A DNA stretch of 64,000 bases from Elusimicrobiota bacterium (lineage in GTDB: Bacteria; Elusimicrobiota; Elusimicrobia; UBA1565; UBA9628): assembly GCA_016212795.1 (NCBI GenBank), contig JACRDT010000037.1, positions 1-64,000 of the forward strand, in the 5' to 3' direction. A model generated the notes under the pieces. The model was not told where the DNA came from. It was given only the letters and a program-made list of their open reading frames with translations, and did no database searches. Shown here piece after piece: positions 9,287 through 18,048 of the stretch (position 1 is its first letter; every line of letters begins with the position of its first letter). A program made the position numbers and the translations under genes.

Positions 9287-10519
9287 ATGGATTACGAACT
9301 GACCGAGACCCAGCAGATGATCGTCGACCTGGCGCGCAGGATCGCGGAGGAGAAGATCAAGCCGGTCCGGGCCCATTACGACGAATCCGAGGAATTCCCC
9401 TGGCCGGTGGTCGACGAGATCCGCAAGGCCGACCTCTTCGGGGTCTACATCCCGGAGCACTACGGCGGCCTCGGGGGGGGCAACCTCGAGCAGGCCCTGG
9501 TCGCCGAGGGGCTCTCCCACGCCTGCGCCGGCATCGCGCTCTGCGCCGCGGCCTCCGGGCTGTGCGGCCTGCCCATCCTCCTCTTCTCCACCGCCCAGCA
9601 GCGCCAGCGCTACATGCCCGACCTCGCCGCAGGCAAGCGCCTGGGCGCGTTCTCCCTGACGGAGCCCGAGGCCGGGTCCGACGCGACCTCCATCAGGTGC
9701 TCGGCCAGGCTCGACGGCGACTCCTACGTGCTCAACGGCGTCAAGAACTTCTGCTCGGGCGCGGAGGTCGCCGACGTCTACGTCATCTTCGCGACCGTCA
9801 ACCCGGCCCGGGGCGCCCGGGGGGTCACGGCCTTCATCGTCGAGAAAGGGACGCCGGGCTTCTCGTTTGGCAAGAAGGAGGTCAAGCTGGGCATCCGCTC
9901 CAACCCCACCTACGAGCTCCACTTCAAGGACTGCCGCATCCCCAAGGCCAACCTCCTCTACAAGGAGGGCTACGGCCTGCACGTCGCCCAGGTGACGTTC
10001 GACAACTCGCGCACCGGCGTGGCGGGCCAGGCCCTGGGCATCGCCCAGGGTGCGCTCGACGAGACCCTGGCCTACACCCGGGTCCGCAAGCAGTTCGGCC
10101 AGACCATCGCCAGCTTCCAGGCCATCGGGCACATGCTCGCCGACTGCGGCACGGCCGTCGAGGCGGCCCGCGCCCTCCTCTACTCCACCACGCGGGCCAT
10201 GGACAAGGCCCTCAAGCCCGCCGTCGACAAGGCCGTGGCGGACGGCACCGTCATCTTCGACGAGATGCGCGCCCTCGACGTCCGGCGCTGGACCAAGGAG
10301 TCGGCCATGTGCAAGGTCTTCTGCTCCGACGTGGCCATGAGGGTGACGACGGACTGCGTGCAGATGTGCGGAGGCATCGGCTACATGCGGGACTTCCCCG
10401 TGGAGAAGTACATGCGCGACGCCAAGATCACCCAGATCTACGAGGGGACCAACCAGATCCAGCGCAACGAGATCGCCATGATGATGGTCAAGGAGGCGGC
10501 GTCGAAAGCGAAGATGTAA
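9287..10519 (+). CDS. Acyl-CoA dehydrogenase
   Basis: FAD-dependent alpha,beta-oxidation of an acyl-CoA thioester. The protein has 410 residues with the SLTEPEAGSDATS FAD-binding motif, RKQFGQTIASFQ, the QMCGGIGYM block and YEGTNQIQR containing catalytic Glu386. A short extra segment (about residues 305-335, KALKPAVDKAVADG region) lies in the C-terminal helical domain. Ribosome-binding site AAGGAG lies 7 nt before ATG 9287. Chain length and exact substrate (short-chain acyl, glutaryl or benzylsuccinyl types) cannot be decided. Electron-transfer flavoprotein genes are not in the window. Confidence 0.92.
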   Translation: MDYELTETQQMIVDLARRIAEEKIKPVRAHYDESEEFPWPVVDEIRKADLFGVYIPEHYGGLGGGNLEQALVAEGLSHACAGIALCAAASGLCGLPILLFSTAQQRQRYMPDLAAGKRLGAFSLTEPEAGSDATSIRCSARLDGDSYVLNGVKNFCSGAEVADVYVIFATVNPARGARGVTAFIVEKGTPGFSFGKKEVKLGIRSNPTYELHFKDCRIPKANLLYKEGYGLHVAQVTFDNSRTGVAGQALGIAQGALDETLAYTRVRKQFGQTIASFQAIGHMLADCGTAVEAARALLYSTTRAMDKALKPAVDKAVADGTVIFDEMRALDVRRWTKESAMCKVFCSDVAMRVTTDCVQMCGGIGYMRDFPVEKYMRDAKITQIYEGTNQIQRNEIAMMMVKEAASKAKM

Positions 10520-10571
10520 CTCACCTCCCCCGCGGGGAGGTGAGTAGCCGAGGGGGAAGATGCCGTGTCAT
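10519..10571 (-). repeat. Hairpin coupling element (reversed) after acyl-CoA dehydrogenase
   Basis: B-to-A copy: ACTCACCTCCCC / GGGGAGGTGAGT palindrome and A-end ATGCCGTGTCAT. It begins at the dehydrogenase stop codon. Confidence 0.75.
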
Positions 10572-10690
10572 CAGGATGCCGCCCCTTCCCGCCAACCCGA
10601 TTGTCGCCCATACCGAAGCGGGATAGCCGCAATATATATGCAACAGCCGCGCGGCATGCTATTAGGGTAAAGCCGAACACGACACAGCCT

Positions 10691-13600
10691 ATGAGACGCA
10701 GGCGATTCATCCTGCCGGCGGCGTTCTTCGCTTTGTGCCTCGCCCCAGCCTCGCTGCGGGCCGACACCCCCGTCTACAGCAATTTCAAGATCGAGGGCTG
10801 CCGGGACGGGGGCGTGATCGTCGCGTCGGGGGGGACGATCCACACCAACAAGCCCGCCTTCTCGGCGGACCTCGCGGCCAACGCCCCCGGGCTCAACGGC
10901 ACGTGCGCCAGCCGGCCCAAGCCCGCCACGACCTCCTCCATGCTGCAGGGGCTGTGGTACCTCGACAACAACGGCACGGACTCCAGCGTGGCCAGCAACA
11001 ACCTCAGCTTCAACGCGCTGAGCGGCGGCTCCGCCTCGACCTTCGAGGCGGATGTTCCCTCCATACGGGGGCTGACCTACTCCTACCTCCCCATCGGGGC
11101 CTCGAGCGCCTATACCGACGATTTCACCTCGGGCAACATCAACAAGCTGGGCTTCTCCTTCACCGGCGACGCCAATTGGTACTACTGGTCGATCGGGTAT
11201 CCAGGCGCCGCCAACGGTTCCGCCCGATCCGGCGGCATCGGCGACAACCAGACCTCCTGCATCGAGGTCACCCGGAACACCGTCGCGGGCAACGTCTCCT
11301 TCGCTTATTGGGTCGATTCCGAAGCCAGCTACGATTATCTGAGATTCTATACCGACGGCATCCAACGAGCCTCCTGGAGCGGGAGCACCGGCTGGGGCAC
11401 CTATTCCTACGCCGTCGCGTCCGCGGGGAACCATCCCTTCAAGTGGTGCTACACCAAGGACGGCAGCGTATCCACCGGCCAGGATACTGCCCTGGTGGAC
11501 AACATCGTTCTCCCGCCGCCCCCCGCCACCTACGCCACGCCGGCGGCGAACATCCCCTTCAACGTGACGTCTTTCTCCGTCGAGGTCTGGTTCAAGTGGA
11601 TGGGGACGGCGGGGCCGGGCACCGCCGAGCACCCCATCGTCATCTCCTGCCCGAACGCGACGACCGACCAGTGCCTGCACATCGGAGTCAAGAGCGACGG
11701 CAAGCCCACCCTGCGTTTCTACAACGACGACCTGGACGCCGATACGACGGTCAGCGACGGGGCCTGGCACCACCTGGTCTTCATCGCCGACGGCTCGGCC
11801 AAGCACATCTACGTCGACGGCAAGCTGCACGACGGGACGACCGGGGGCACCGCGGCCGCCTACGCCGGGGCCCTGGCCCCCGTCTACATCGGCGGCGACC
11901 CCGCGTCGGTCCCCCCGTGGAACAACACCGCGGCCAACGCCCGCCTCAACTCCCTGCGGATCTACGCCCGGGCGCTCAGCGACCAGGAGATCAAGGCCCA
12001 CTACTACATGCAGTATTTCTCCCTGAAGGGCGACGCGGCCATGGACGGGGTCCTCTCCGGCCAGTACTGCACCGGGCCGCCGGGCGTGGGCGCCGGGACC
12101 TGGGCCTGGGGCTTCGGCGCGGACCGGGTCCTCACCGCGGGCAACGCCACGTTCGCCTTCGTCTCCGAGGACGACGGGGAGGAGATCGGCACCGGCTCAT
12201 TCTCGGCGACCGTCGACTTCACGAAGACCACGAAGCCCCCGGACCCGACCGCGGCGGTCAACAGCGACACGCAGATCACCTGGACCATGCCGACCTACTT
12301 CTGCGACGTCTCCTACACCGACTACAAGATCACCCGGACCTGCGGCGCGAGCCCCGTCACCCAGGCGGGGCCGTTTGGCAGCTACGTCCAATCCGGGCTG
12401 ACCCCGAACACCGTCTGCGGCATCTCCGTCCAGGCCACCTACACCGACACGGGCCGGTCGGGCCTGGTGGTGGGAACCTCCGACGCCACGGCCACGGTCT
12501 CCGCCAGGACCCTCGCGGCCACCCCGGTCGCCGCTCCCACCTACGTCCCGCTGAGCGGCACCTCGGTCCGGGTCACCCTCCTCATCGCCCCGAACCCGGC
12601 CAACACCCAATGCAAAGTCTGGGCCTCGGCCGACAACCAGGCGACCTGGTACGTCGCCAGCGACTTCTCGACGGCGCTGGTCCGCGACATCAACCTCTAC
12701 TATTCGTCGAAATACTTCTTCAAGACCAGCTGCCGCAACGACGACGGGGTCGACAACCCGGTCCGCAGCCCGGCCTCCGCCCCGGCGTTCATCACCCAGC
12801 CGTCCGCGCCGCTGAACCTCGCCGGCGCCCTGCCGCCGATCCCGGGCTGCCCCAAGACCACCATCGATTGGAGCTGGAGTTCCGTGGTCAGGGGCAGCGA
12901 CCTCGGCACCGCCGGCACCGAGTACGAGGTGTACCAGCTCAACGCGGACAAGAGCATCTCCCCGGCCCTCGGGGGCCCGCCGCCCCCCGGGTGCGCGCCG
13001 GCGGCCGGCGTGACGGCGTGCACCGAGACCGGCTTGTCGCCGGGGACCGCCTACACCCGCGTCGCGGCCGCCAAGGACTCCGGCGCCTGGGTGGTCTGGA
13101 GCCCCACCTCCACCCCGACCACGATCGTGACCGACCCGGCGGAGGTCGACCCCCCGACCTCCCCCTACGGCACTCCCCTCACGCAGACCAGCATCCGGTG
13201 GGACTGGACCTCGCCCGTCAACATCTGCTACCCGCTCAGGTACGACATCTACGACGGCGATTCGGGGGCGTTCCTCTACACCGTCCCCAACGCCTCGCCG
13301 CCCCCGGCGACCTGGACCCAAGGCTCCCTGGGGATCAACACCTACCACTCCATCAAGCTCACGGCCACCGACCCCTTCGACACCAGCGACTACTCCACCG
13401 TCGCCCGGGCCTACAGCATGCCCAACCAGCCGTCGGGGCCGGGCGCCGTCGACATCTCCACGGGGTCGCTGAGGCTCCAGTGGTCCGGGGGGGCGCCGCC
13501 CAACGACAACCCAGCCTACACCCGCTACGAGGTGGGGATGGCGCTCGACCAGAACTTCACCGTCGGGCTCACGACCCTCAAGACCATCAACGACAACTTC

Positions 13601-15751
13601 AAGGCGGCCACCTTGGCCCTCGCGGGCCTCAGCCCCGGCACCACCTACTTCTTCCGCGTGCGCGCCTTCAACGGCCGCGCCGAGGACGGCTACGGCGGGT
13701 GGCCGACCGCCTACTCGGAGACCGCCTCCCCCGGCATCGTCACCCTGCCGGCGACGCCCGTCCTGACCGCCACCCCCTTGGGCACGAACTCGCTGCGCTG
13801 GGACTGGTCCCCCGTGACGAGCGCCACCAGCTACAAGCTCACCTCGACGGCCGGCACGGTCACGCTCGTCGACGCGGCGGTCCTGACCTTCACCCAAGGC
13901 ACCGCCCAGTCCAACACCTACCTCGACGCCCAGGTCGCGGCCCGCAACGCCTCGGGCCTCGGGCAGTTCTCCGACCCCGTCTACGGCTACACGCTCGCGG
14001 CGGCGCCCACCGGCGCGGCCTGGGGAGGCGTGAGCAGCACCACGGTCTCCCTTTCCTGGAACGCCAACGGCAACACCAACTACACCTACTACGAGATCAA
14101 CGTCGCCACGGACACCCTCTTCAAGGTGGTGGCGTCCACCGCCGGCGTGGTCGCGACCGCTGGGACCGTGGGGAGCCTGTTCCCGGACGCCACCTACTAC
14201 GTCCGCGTGCGGGCCATCAACGGGGGGGGGATCCCGAACGCGACCTACAGTTCGCCGGGCACCTACAGGAAGACGGACGCCGATCTCTCGGTGAGGCGCT
14301 CCTCGGCCCCGGCCTCCCCGTACGCCGTCATGAACGGGACCGTCGGCCTCTGGCATTTCGACGAGTCCTCCGGGACCGTTTCCGCGGACGTCTCCGGTTG
14401 GGGCAACGCGGCCTTCTCCACCGGGACCATCTCCACCCCGACCTTCACCTCGGACGCGCCCACCAACATGGGCCGGGCCATGTCCTTCTCGGGCCTGAAC
14501 AACGCCTACGTCAGGATCCCGTTCCAGGCCCAGTACGCCTTCCCGGCCCTCACGGTCAGCGCCTGGGTCAAGCCGGGGACGGCCGCCCAAACCGACGGCG
14601 CCGGCCTCGTCGCCATGGGCGCCGGCACCAACGAGACCTTCTCCCTGGAAATCGCCCAGAGCGGCGGCAGCAAGAAGTACCAGTTCCGCGTCAACGACAC
14701 CGTCGTCGCCGTCGCCAATTCGGCCATCCAGGCAGGCCTTTGGGACCTGGTGACCGGGGTCTTCACCGGCGGCCAGATCAGGCTCTTCGTCAACGGCGTG
14801 TTCCAGAACTCGGCGGCGTCCGGCGCGCTGACCCCGGCGCCCTCGGCGCCCATCGCGATCGGCAACCGGCAGAACGGCCCGGGCGCGACGGACCCCTTCG
14901 ACCGGGGATTCAGCGGCGCCATCGACGACGTGCTCATCCTGACGAAGGCCTTGAGCGACGCCGAGGTGGCGGCCTTCTACCGCAGCCACCAGCCGTCCAC
15001 CCTCCTGACCCAAGGGACGAGCGGCGGCATCTCCCTCCTCCTGCCGGCCAACGCCTTCCCCTCCGCGGCCAACATCTACGTCAGCTCCGACCCGCTCCAC
15101 CACCCGGTGCGCGTCGACATCAACCTCCTGACCCAGGCCCTGGCGCAGCCGCCCACCAAGCATCACTTCATCCCCGACTCGATCATCGAGATCGTCCCCA
15201 CGCTCGACGGGGTGGTCTACTACGGCGGGAACCTGGGGTCGGAAGCGACCCTGTCGGTCCCCTACGTGGACGTCGACAACGACGGCATCGTGGACTCCAA
15301 CGGCCCCCCCATCCCGATCACGATGCTCACCATCTACACCCTCGACTCCGTCGGGAACTGGGTCCCGCTGCCGACCCGCCTCGACGGCAGCGGCCGGGTC
15401 GCGGCCCCGGTCTCGCATTTCTCGATCTTCGCCATGTTCGGCGCGACGGCCTACGGCGAGAGCATGTCCGAGGTCGTGGCCTATCCCCTGCCCTGGATCA
15501 TCGGCTCCGGCGACCGGTTCGACGCCCCCCTGCTCACCTTCAAACAGCTGCCCTTCGAGGGCTCCATCATCATCCTGACCCTCTCCGGGCAGAAGGTGGT
15601 CGAGCTCCCCTTCGCCCGCCTGGATGCCGGCGTCAAGCGGTGGGACGGCCGCAACGCGGCCGGCAAACAGGTGGCCAGCGGGGTCTACTTCGCGCGCGTC
15701 AAATCCGCGGCGGGACCCTCGCGGGTGATGAAGTTCGTGATTCAGAGATAA
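10691..15751 (+). CDS. Giant secreted LamG/fibronectin-III protein with FlgD/T9SS-like C-terminus
   Basis: 1686 residues. A signal peptide (RRRRFILPAAFFALCLAPASLRA) is followed by a LamG-type jelly-roll split by a separate module, then about seven FN3 repeats (roughly residues 515-1200), a second LamG (about 1213-1433), and a C-terminal beta module ending GVYFARVKSAAGPSRVMKF. The split LamG starts at GLWYLDNNGTD, is interrupted at about residues 140-278 by a jelly-roll (motifs GSARSGGIGDNQTS and SYDYLRFYTDG), and resumes at FSVEVWFKW. The end module resembles FlgD-Ig and type-A T9SS sorting domains. Probably a surface or extracellular adhesin or carbohydrate-binding protein. ATG 10691 gives the signal peptide. 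Convergent with two PorV-like genes and a subtilase with the same end module. Confidence 0.88.
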   Translation: MRRRRFILPAAFFALCLAPASLRADTPVYSNFKIEGCRDGGVIVASGGTIHTNKPAFSADLAANAPGLNGTCASRPKPATTSSMLQGLWYLDNNGTDSSVASNNLSFNALSGGSASTFEADVPSIRGLTYSYLPIGASSAYTDDFTSGNINKLGFSFTGDANWYYWSIGYPGAANGSARSGGIGDNQTSCIEVTRNTVAGNVSFAYWVDSEASYDYLRFYTDGIQRASWSGSTGWGTYSYAVASAGNHPFKWCYTKDGSVSTGQDTALVDNIVLPPPPATYATPAANIPFNVTSFSVEVWFKWMGTAGPGTAEHPIVISCPNATTDQCLHIGVKSDGKPTLRFYNDDLDADTTVSDGAWHHLVFIADGSAKHIYVDGKLHDGTTGGTAAAYAGALAPVYIGGDPASVPPWNNTAANARLNSLRIYARALSDQEIKAHYYMQYFSLKGDAAMDGVLSGQYCTGPPGVGAGTWAWGFGADRVLTAGNATFAFVSEDDGEEIGTGSFSATVDFTKTTKPPDPTAAVNSDTQITWTMPTYFCDVSYTDYKITRTCGASPVTQAGPFGSYVQSGLTPNTVCGISVQATYTDTGRSGLVVGTSDATATVSARTLAATPVAAPTYVPLSGTSVRVTLLIAPNPANTQCKVWASADNQATWYVASDFSTALVRDINLYYSSKYFFKTSCRNDDGVDNPVRSPASAPAFITQPSAPLNLAGALPPIPGCPKTTIDWSWSSVVRGSDLGTAGTEYEVYQLNADKSISPALGGPPPPGCAPAAGVTACTETGLSPGTAYTRVAAAKDSGAWVVWSPTSTPTTIVTDPAEVDPPTSPYGTPLTQTSIRWDWTSPVNICYPLRYDIYDGDSGAFLYTVPNASPPPATWTQGSLGINTYHSIKLTATDPFDTSDYSTVARAYSMPNQPSGPGAVDISTGSLRLQWSGGAPPNDNPAYTRYEVGMALDQNFTVGLTTLKTINDNFKAATLALAGLSPGTTYFFRVRAFNGRAEDGYGGWPTAYSETASPGIVTLPATPVLTATPLGTNSLRWDWSPVTSATSYKLTSTAGTVTLVDAAVLTFTQGTAQSNTYLDAQVAARNASGLGQFSDPVYGYTLAAAPTGAAWGGVSSTTVSLSWNANGNTNYTYYEINVATDTLFKVVASTAGVVATAGTVGSLFPDATYYVRVRAINGGGIPNATYSSPGTYRKTDADLSVRRSSAPASPYAVMNGTVGLWHFDESSGTVSADVSGWGNAAFSTGTISTPTFTSDAPTNMGRAMSFSGLNNAYVRIPFQAQYAFPALTVSAWVKPGTAAQTDGAGLVAMGAGTNETFSLEIAQSGGSKKYQFRVNDTVVAVANSAIQAGLWDLVTGVFTGGQIRLFVNGVFQNSAASGALTPAPSAPIAIGNRQNGPGATDPFDRGFSGAIDDVLILTKALSDAEVAAFYRSHQPSTLLTQGTSGGISLLLPANAFPSAANIYVSSDPLHHPVRVDINLLTQALAQPPTKHHFIPDSIIEIVPTLDGVVYYGGNLGSEATLSVPYVDVDNDGIVDSNGPPIPITMLTIYTLDSVGNWVPLPTRLDGSGRVAAPVSHFSIFAMFGATAYGESMSEVVAYPLPWIIGSGDRFDAPLLTFKQLPFEGSIIILTLSGQKVVELPFARLDAGVKRWDGRNAAGKQVASGVYFARVKSAAGPSRVMKFVIQR

Positions 15752-15851
15752 CTCGCCTCCCCCACGGGGAGGTGAGTTTGCGTTGAGGGGGCATGTCACT
15801 CGTCTCCCCCACGGGGAGGCGAGTACCTGAGGGGGCCGAGAGTCCGTTATC
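15751..15851 (-). repeat. Two hairpin coupling elements in tandem (reversed)
   Basis: Two B-to-A copies (15751-15795 and 15796-15851) sit between the convergent LamG/FN3 and PorV-like genes. Palindromes CTCGCCTCCCCC/GGGGAGGTGAG and CTCGTCTCCCCC/GGGGAGGCGAG; the second A-end is degraded. Confidence 0.7.
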
Positions 15852-15854
15852 GCT

Positions 15855-16838
15855 CTAAAACCGGTAGCCCAACGAGAACCGGTGGGCGTTGTGCAGCGTC
15901 CCGAACGGGGTCCACGCGTAGTCGACGTCGAACATGCGCAGCCTCAAGCCCGCCCCCAGCGTCACCGTCGAGATCCCGGTGGCCTGCTGGTAGTAGTTCA
16001 TGCCGTTGTACCCGGCCCTGACGGCCAGCCCGGTGTAGGGCGCGATGGCGGTCCGATACTCCACCCCGACCGCGGCGTGGACGCTGTTGTCGTTGGGCGC
16101 GATCATGTCCACGTTGATCGCCAGGCCCTTGAGGACGCGCAGGCTCGCCGCGGCGCCCATGGTGAGGGGAAGGGCCTCGGACCGGTCGCCGTACCTCATG
16201 GATTTCCCGAAGTTCTGGATGCTGACGGCGATGGTCAACGGCATGCCGAAGGGCCTCAAGCGCAGCCGGGCGCCGAGGTCGCCCGCCGCGGACTGGGCGC
16301 TGTCGTAGACCTTCGAATAGATGTACTTGAGCCCGAGGCCGAGGTCGACGTAGGACGAGACCGACCCGCCCCAGGCCACGGTTCCCACGAACTCCTGGGG
16401 CGTGAACCGCTCGCCGGTCGGAGCGCCCGTGTTGTCGACCTCCCCCAGGCTTCCGGCGTTGAGATAGCTGAACGCCAGCCCGATGGACCCCATCTGGCTC
16501 TCCCGCAACTGCCTGGGGCGGCCCTGGCCGACGGACTCGAGGGGCTGGGCATAGGCCAGAAAATCCTGGAAGACGCCCTGGACATGGGCCCCGTGGGAGA
16601 AATGGACGTGATGCTGCTTCAAGGCCGCGAGCCCCGCCGGGTTCCAGTAGACGGCGGTGGCGTCGTCGGCGAACGCCCGGACGGCCTGCCCCATCGCGGC
16701 GGCGCGGGCGTCGGCGCCCAGCTTGAGGATCTGGGCCGAGGTGGTGCCGGCTTCATCCTGGGAGAACGAAGCCAAGGCACCCGGGGCGCGCGCCAAAGCC
16801 CCCAGGGCGCACAATAGAAGAATGCCGGCTTTTCTCAT
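15855..16838 (-). CDS. PorV/PorQ-family outer-membrane barrel protein
   Basis: 327 residues with a signal peptide (ILLLCALGALARAPGALA). The signature block LGADARAAAMGQAVRAFADDATAVYWNPAGLA is typical of the PorV/PorQ (UPF0164) group of FadL-like barrels. The C-terminus ends in aromatic RFSLGYRF, as expected for an outer-membrane beta-barrel. PorV in Bacteroidota binds T9SS cargo at the outer membrane; whether this protein does so is inference. ATG 16838 is preferred over an upstream GTG because it begins the signal peptide. It lies downstream of a second PorV-like gene with an element between them. Confidence 0.85.
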   Translation of the reverse strand: MRKAGILLLCALGALARAPGALASFSQDEAGTTSAQILKLGADARAAAMGQAVRAFADDATAVYWNPAGLAALKQHHVHFSHGAHVQGVFQDFLAYAQPLESVGQGRPRQLRESQMGSIGLAFSYLNAGSLGEVDNTGAPTGERFTPQEFVGTVAWGGSVSSYVDLGLGLKYIYSKVYDSAQSAAGDLGARLRLRPFGMPLTIAVSIQNFGKSMRYGDRSEALPLTMGAAASLRVLKGLAINVDMIAPNDNSVHAAVGVEYRTAIAPYTGLAVRAGYNGMNYYQQATGISTVTLGAGLRLRMFDVDYAWTPFGTLHNAHRFSLGYRF

Positions 16839-16954
16839 CGTTCGATCTCGGGCTTGGACCCGTCCGGCCAAGGCCCGGCATCGCAACGTCAATAGCGAAA
16901 GTCGCCGCTGATATAATAGATATCACAAGGATGTTAATTTATTGTTTCGGTATG

Positions 16955-17007
16955 ACTCACCTCCCCCGCGGGGAGGTGAGTAGCCGAGGGGGCGAATGTC
17001 GTTTCAT
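16955..17007 (-). repeat. Hairpin coupling element between the two PorV-like genes
   Basis: On the minus strand it reads A-end (ATGAAACGACAT) to B-end (GAGTCAT), in the direction of transcription. The leader frame MKRHSPPRLLTSPRGR ends at a TGA inside the palindrome, so no start-stop overlap is formed here. Confidence 0.75.
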
Positions 17008-17019
17008 CAGGGCTTTTCG

Positions 17020-18048
17020 CTAGAATTTGTACCCTAGCCCGACCTTGTAGGTCTCCCCCAGCACGCCCGCGGGCTGGGCGCCGAAATCCAGGGTCATGCT
17101 GCGCACCCCGACTCCCACGCCGGCCGTGAAGGCCGAGAGCGGGTCGATGTCGCCGACGGTCCTGGTCTTGAAGCCCAGCCGGAACCCTATCGACGCGTTC
17201 GTGGCCAGGGGCATGGAGTATTCGACGCCCAGCTTGCCGTCGGGCGGCCCGTAGAAGGGGAGGTTCACGTCCGCCGAGGCCAGCAGCCTCGACCGCCGCC
17301 AGCGCCATTCGTAGGCCGACCCCAGGTCGATCTCGACTGGCAGGGGCTGGCCCTCGTACACGAACTTCATACTCTCCCCGGCGTGCCGGAAGGCCAGGCC
17401 GAGCGTGAGCCCCCTGACGCCGACCGGCCGGAAGAGCACGCCCCCGTCCACGGCCACCGCGCTGGCATGCCGGCGGCCGTAGCTCTCCCGGAGGAACTTG
17501 ATCGCCGCGCCCAGCATCACCGTGCCGGTCCAGGGCTCGTGTCCGTCGTGCAGGGGGCGCTGCAAGCCAGGCACGTTCCATGACTCGCCGAAGTAGTCCT
17601 TCATGGACTTGATCTCCCCGGCCTCGAACTTCGTGGCATAGCCCACGGACAGGACTTCCGAGTGCGGCGTGAACTTGCCCACGTCGGCATTCGCGTTGCT
17701 CAGCAGGGTCATGGACTCCTGGGAGAGATACGTGAGGGAGACGCCCAGCGTCCCCTTGATCGGGGCGACGGGATGGGCGTAGGCCGCGAAATCGTGGTGC
17801 ATGAAGCGCGCGAACTCGGTCCTGGTGTAGGAGAAGACGGGGGCGCTGGCGAGCGCCAGGCCCGCCGGGTTCCAGTAGATGGCTTCCGGCCCCTCGGCCA
17901 CGGCCCCGTAGGCCTCCCCCATCCCCAGGGCCCTCGCCCCGGCGCCGATCTGCAGGAACTGGCCGGCGCTGCCCGCCGTGTTGTCCAGGAAGGCCGCCCC
18001 GGGACGGGCCAGGCAGAGGAGCAAGACGGCCAAGGATATCGTTCTCAT
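17020..18048 (-). CDS. PorV/PorQ-family outer-membrane barrel protein
   Basis: 342 residues. Signal peptide RTISLAVLLLCLARPGAAF, then the family block IGAGARALGMGEAYGAVAEG and IYWNPAGLA, strands alternating through the body, and terminal VGLGYKF. Paralogous to the gene just downstream. Its ATG (18048) overlaps the stop of the subtilase gene as ATGA, so subtilase and barrel are made from one transcript with coupled translation. That favours a shared export or surface-anchoring role. PorV-family function here is inferred from family and context. Confidence 0.85.
   Translation of the reverse strand: MRTISLAVLLLCLARPGAAFLDNTAGSAGQFLQIGAGARALGMGEAYGAVAEGPEAIYWNPAGLALASAPVFSYTRTEFARFMHHDFAAYAHPVAPIKGTLGVSLTYLSQESMTLLSNANADVGKFTPHSEVLSVGYATKFEAGEIKSMKDYFGESWNVPGLQRPLHDGHEPWTGTVMLGAAIKFLRESYGRRHASAVAVDGGVLFRPVGVRGLTLGLAFRHAGESMKFVYEGQPLPVEIDLGSAYEWRWRRSRLLASADVNLPFYGPPDGKLGVEYSMPLATNASIGFRLGFKTRTVGDIDPLSAFTAGVGVGVRSMTLDFGAQPAGVLGETYKVGLGYKF

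Noticed and set aside
12197..15799. A 1200-codon open frame on the minus strand opposite the LamG/FN3 gene
   Set aside because: Its translation is Gly/Arg/Asp/Val-rich with no recognisable motif. High third-position GC on the plus strand removes stops on the complement, and the plus frame has clear domains and a signal peptide.
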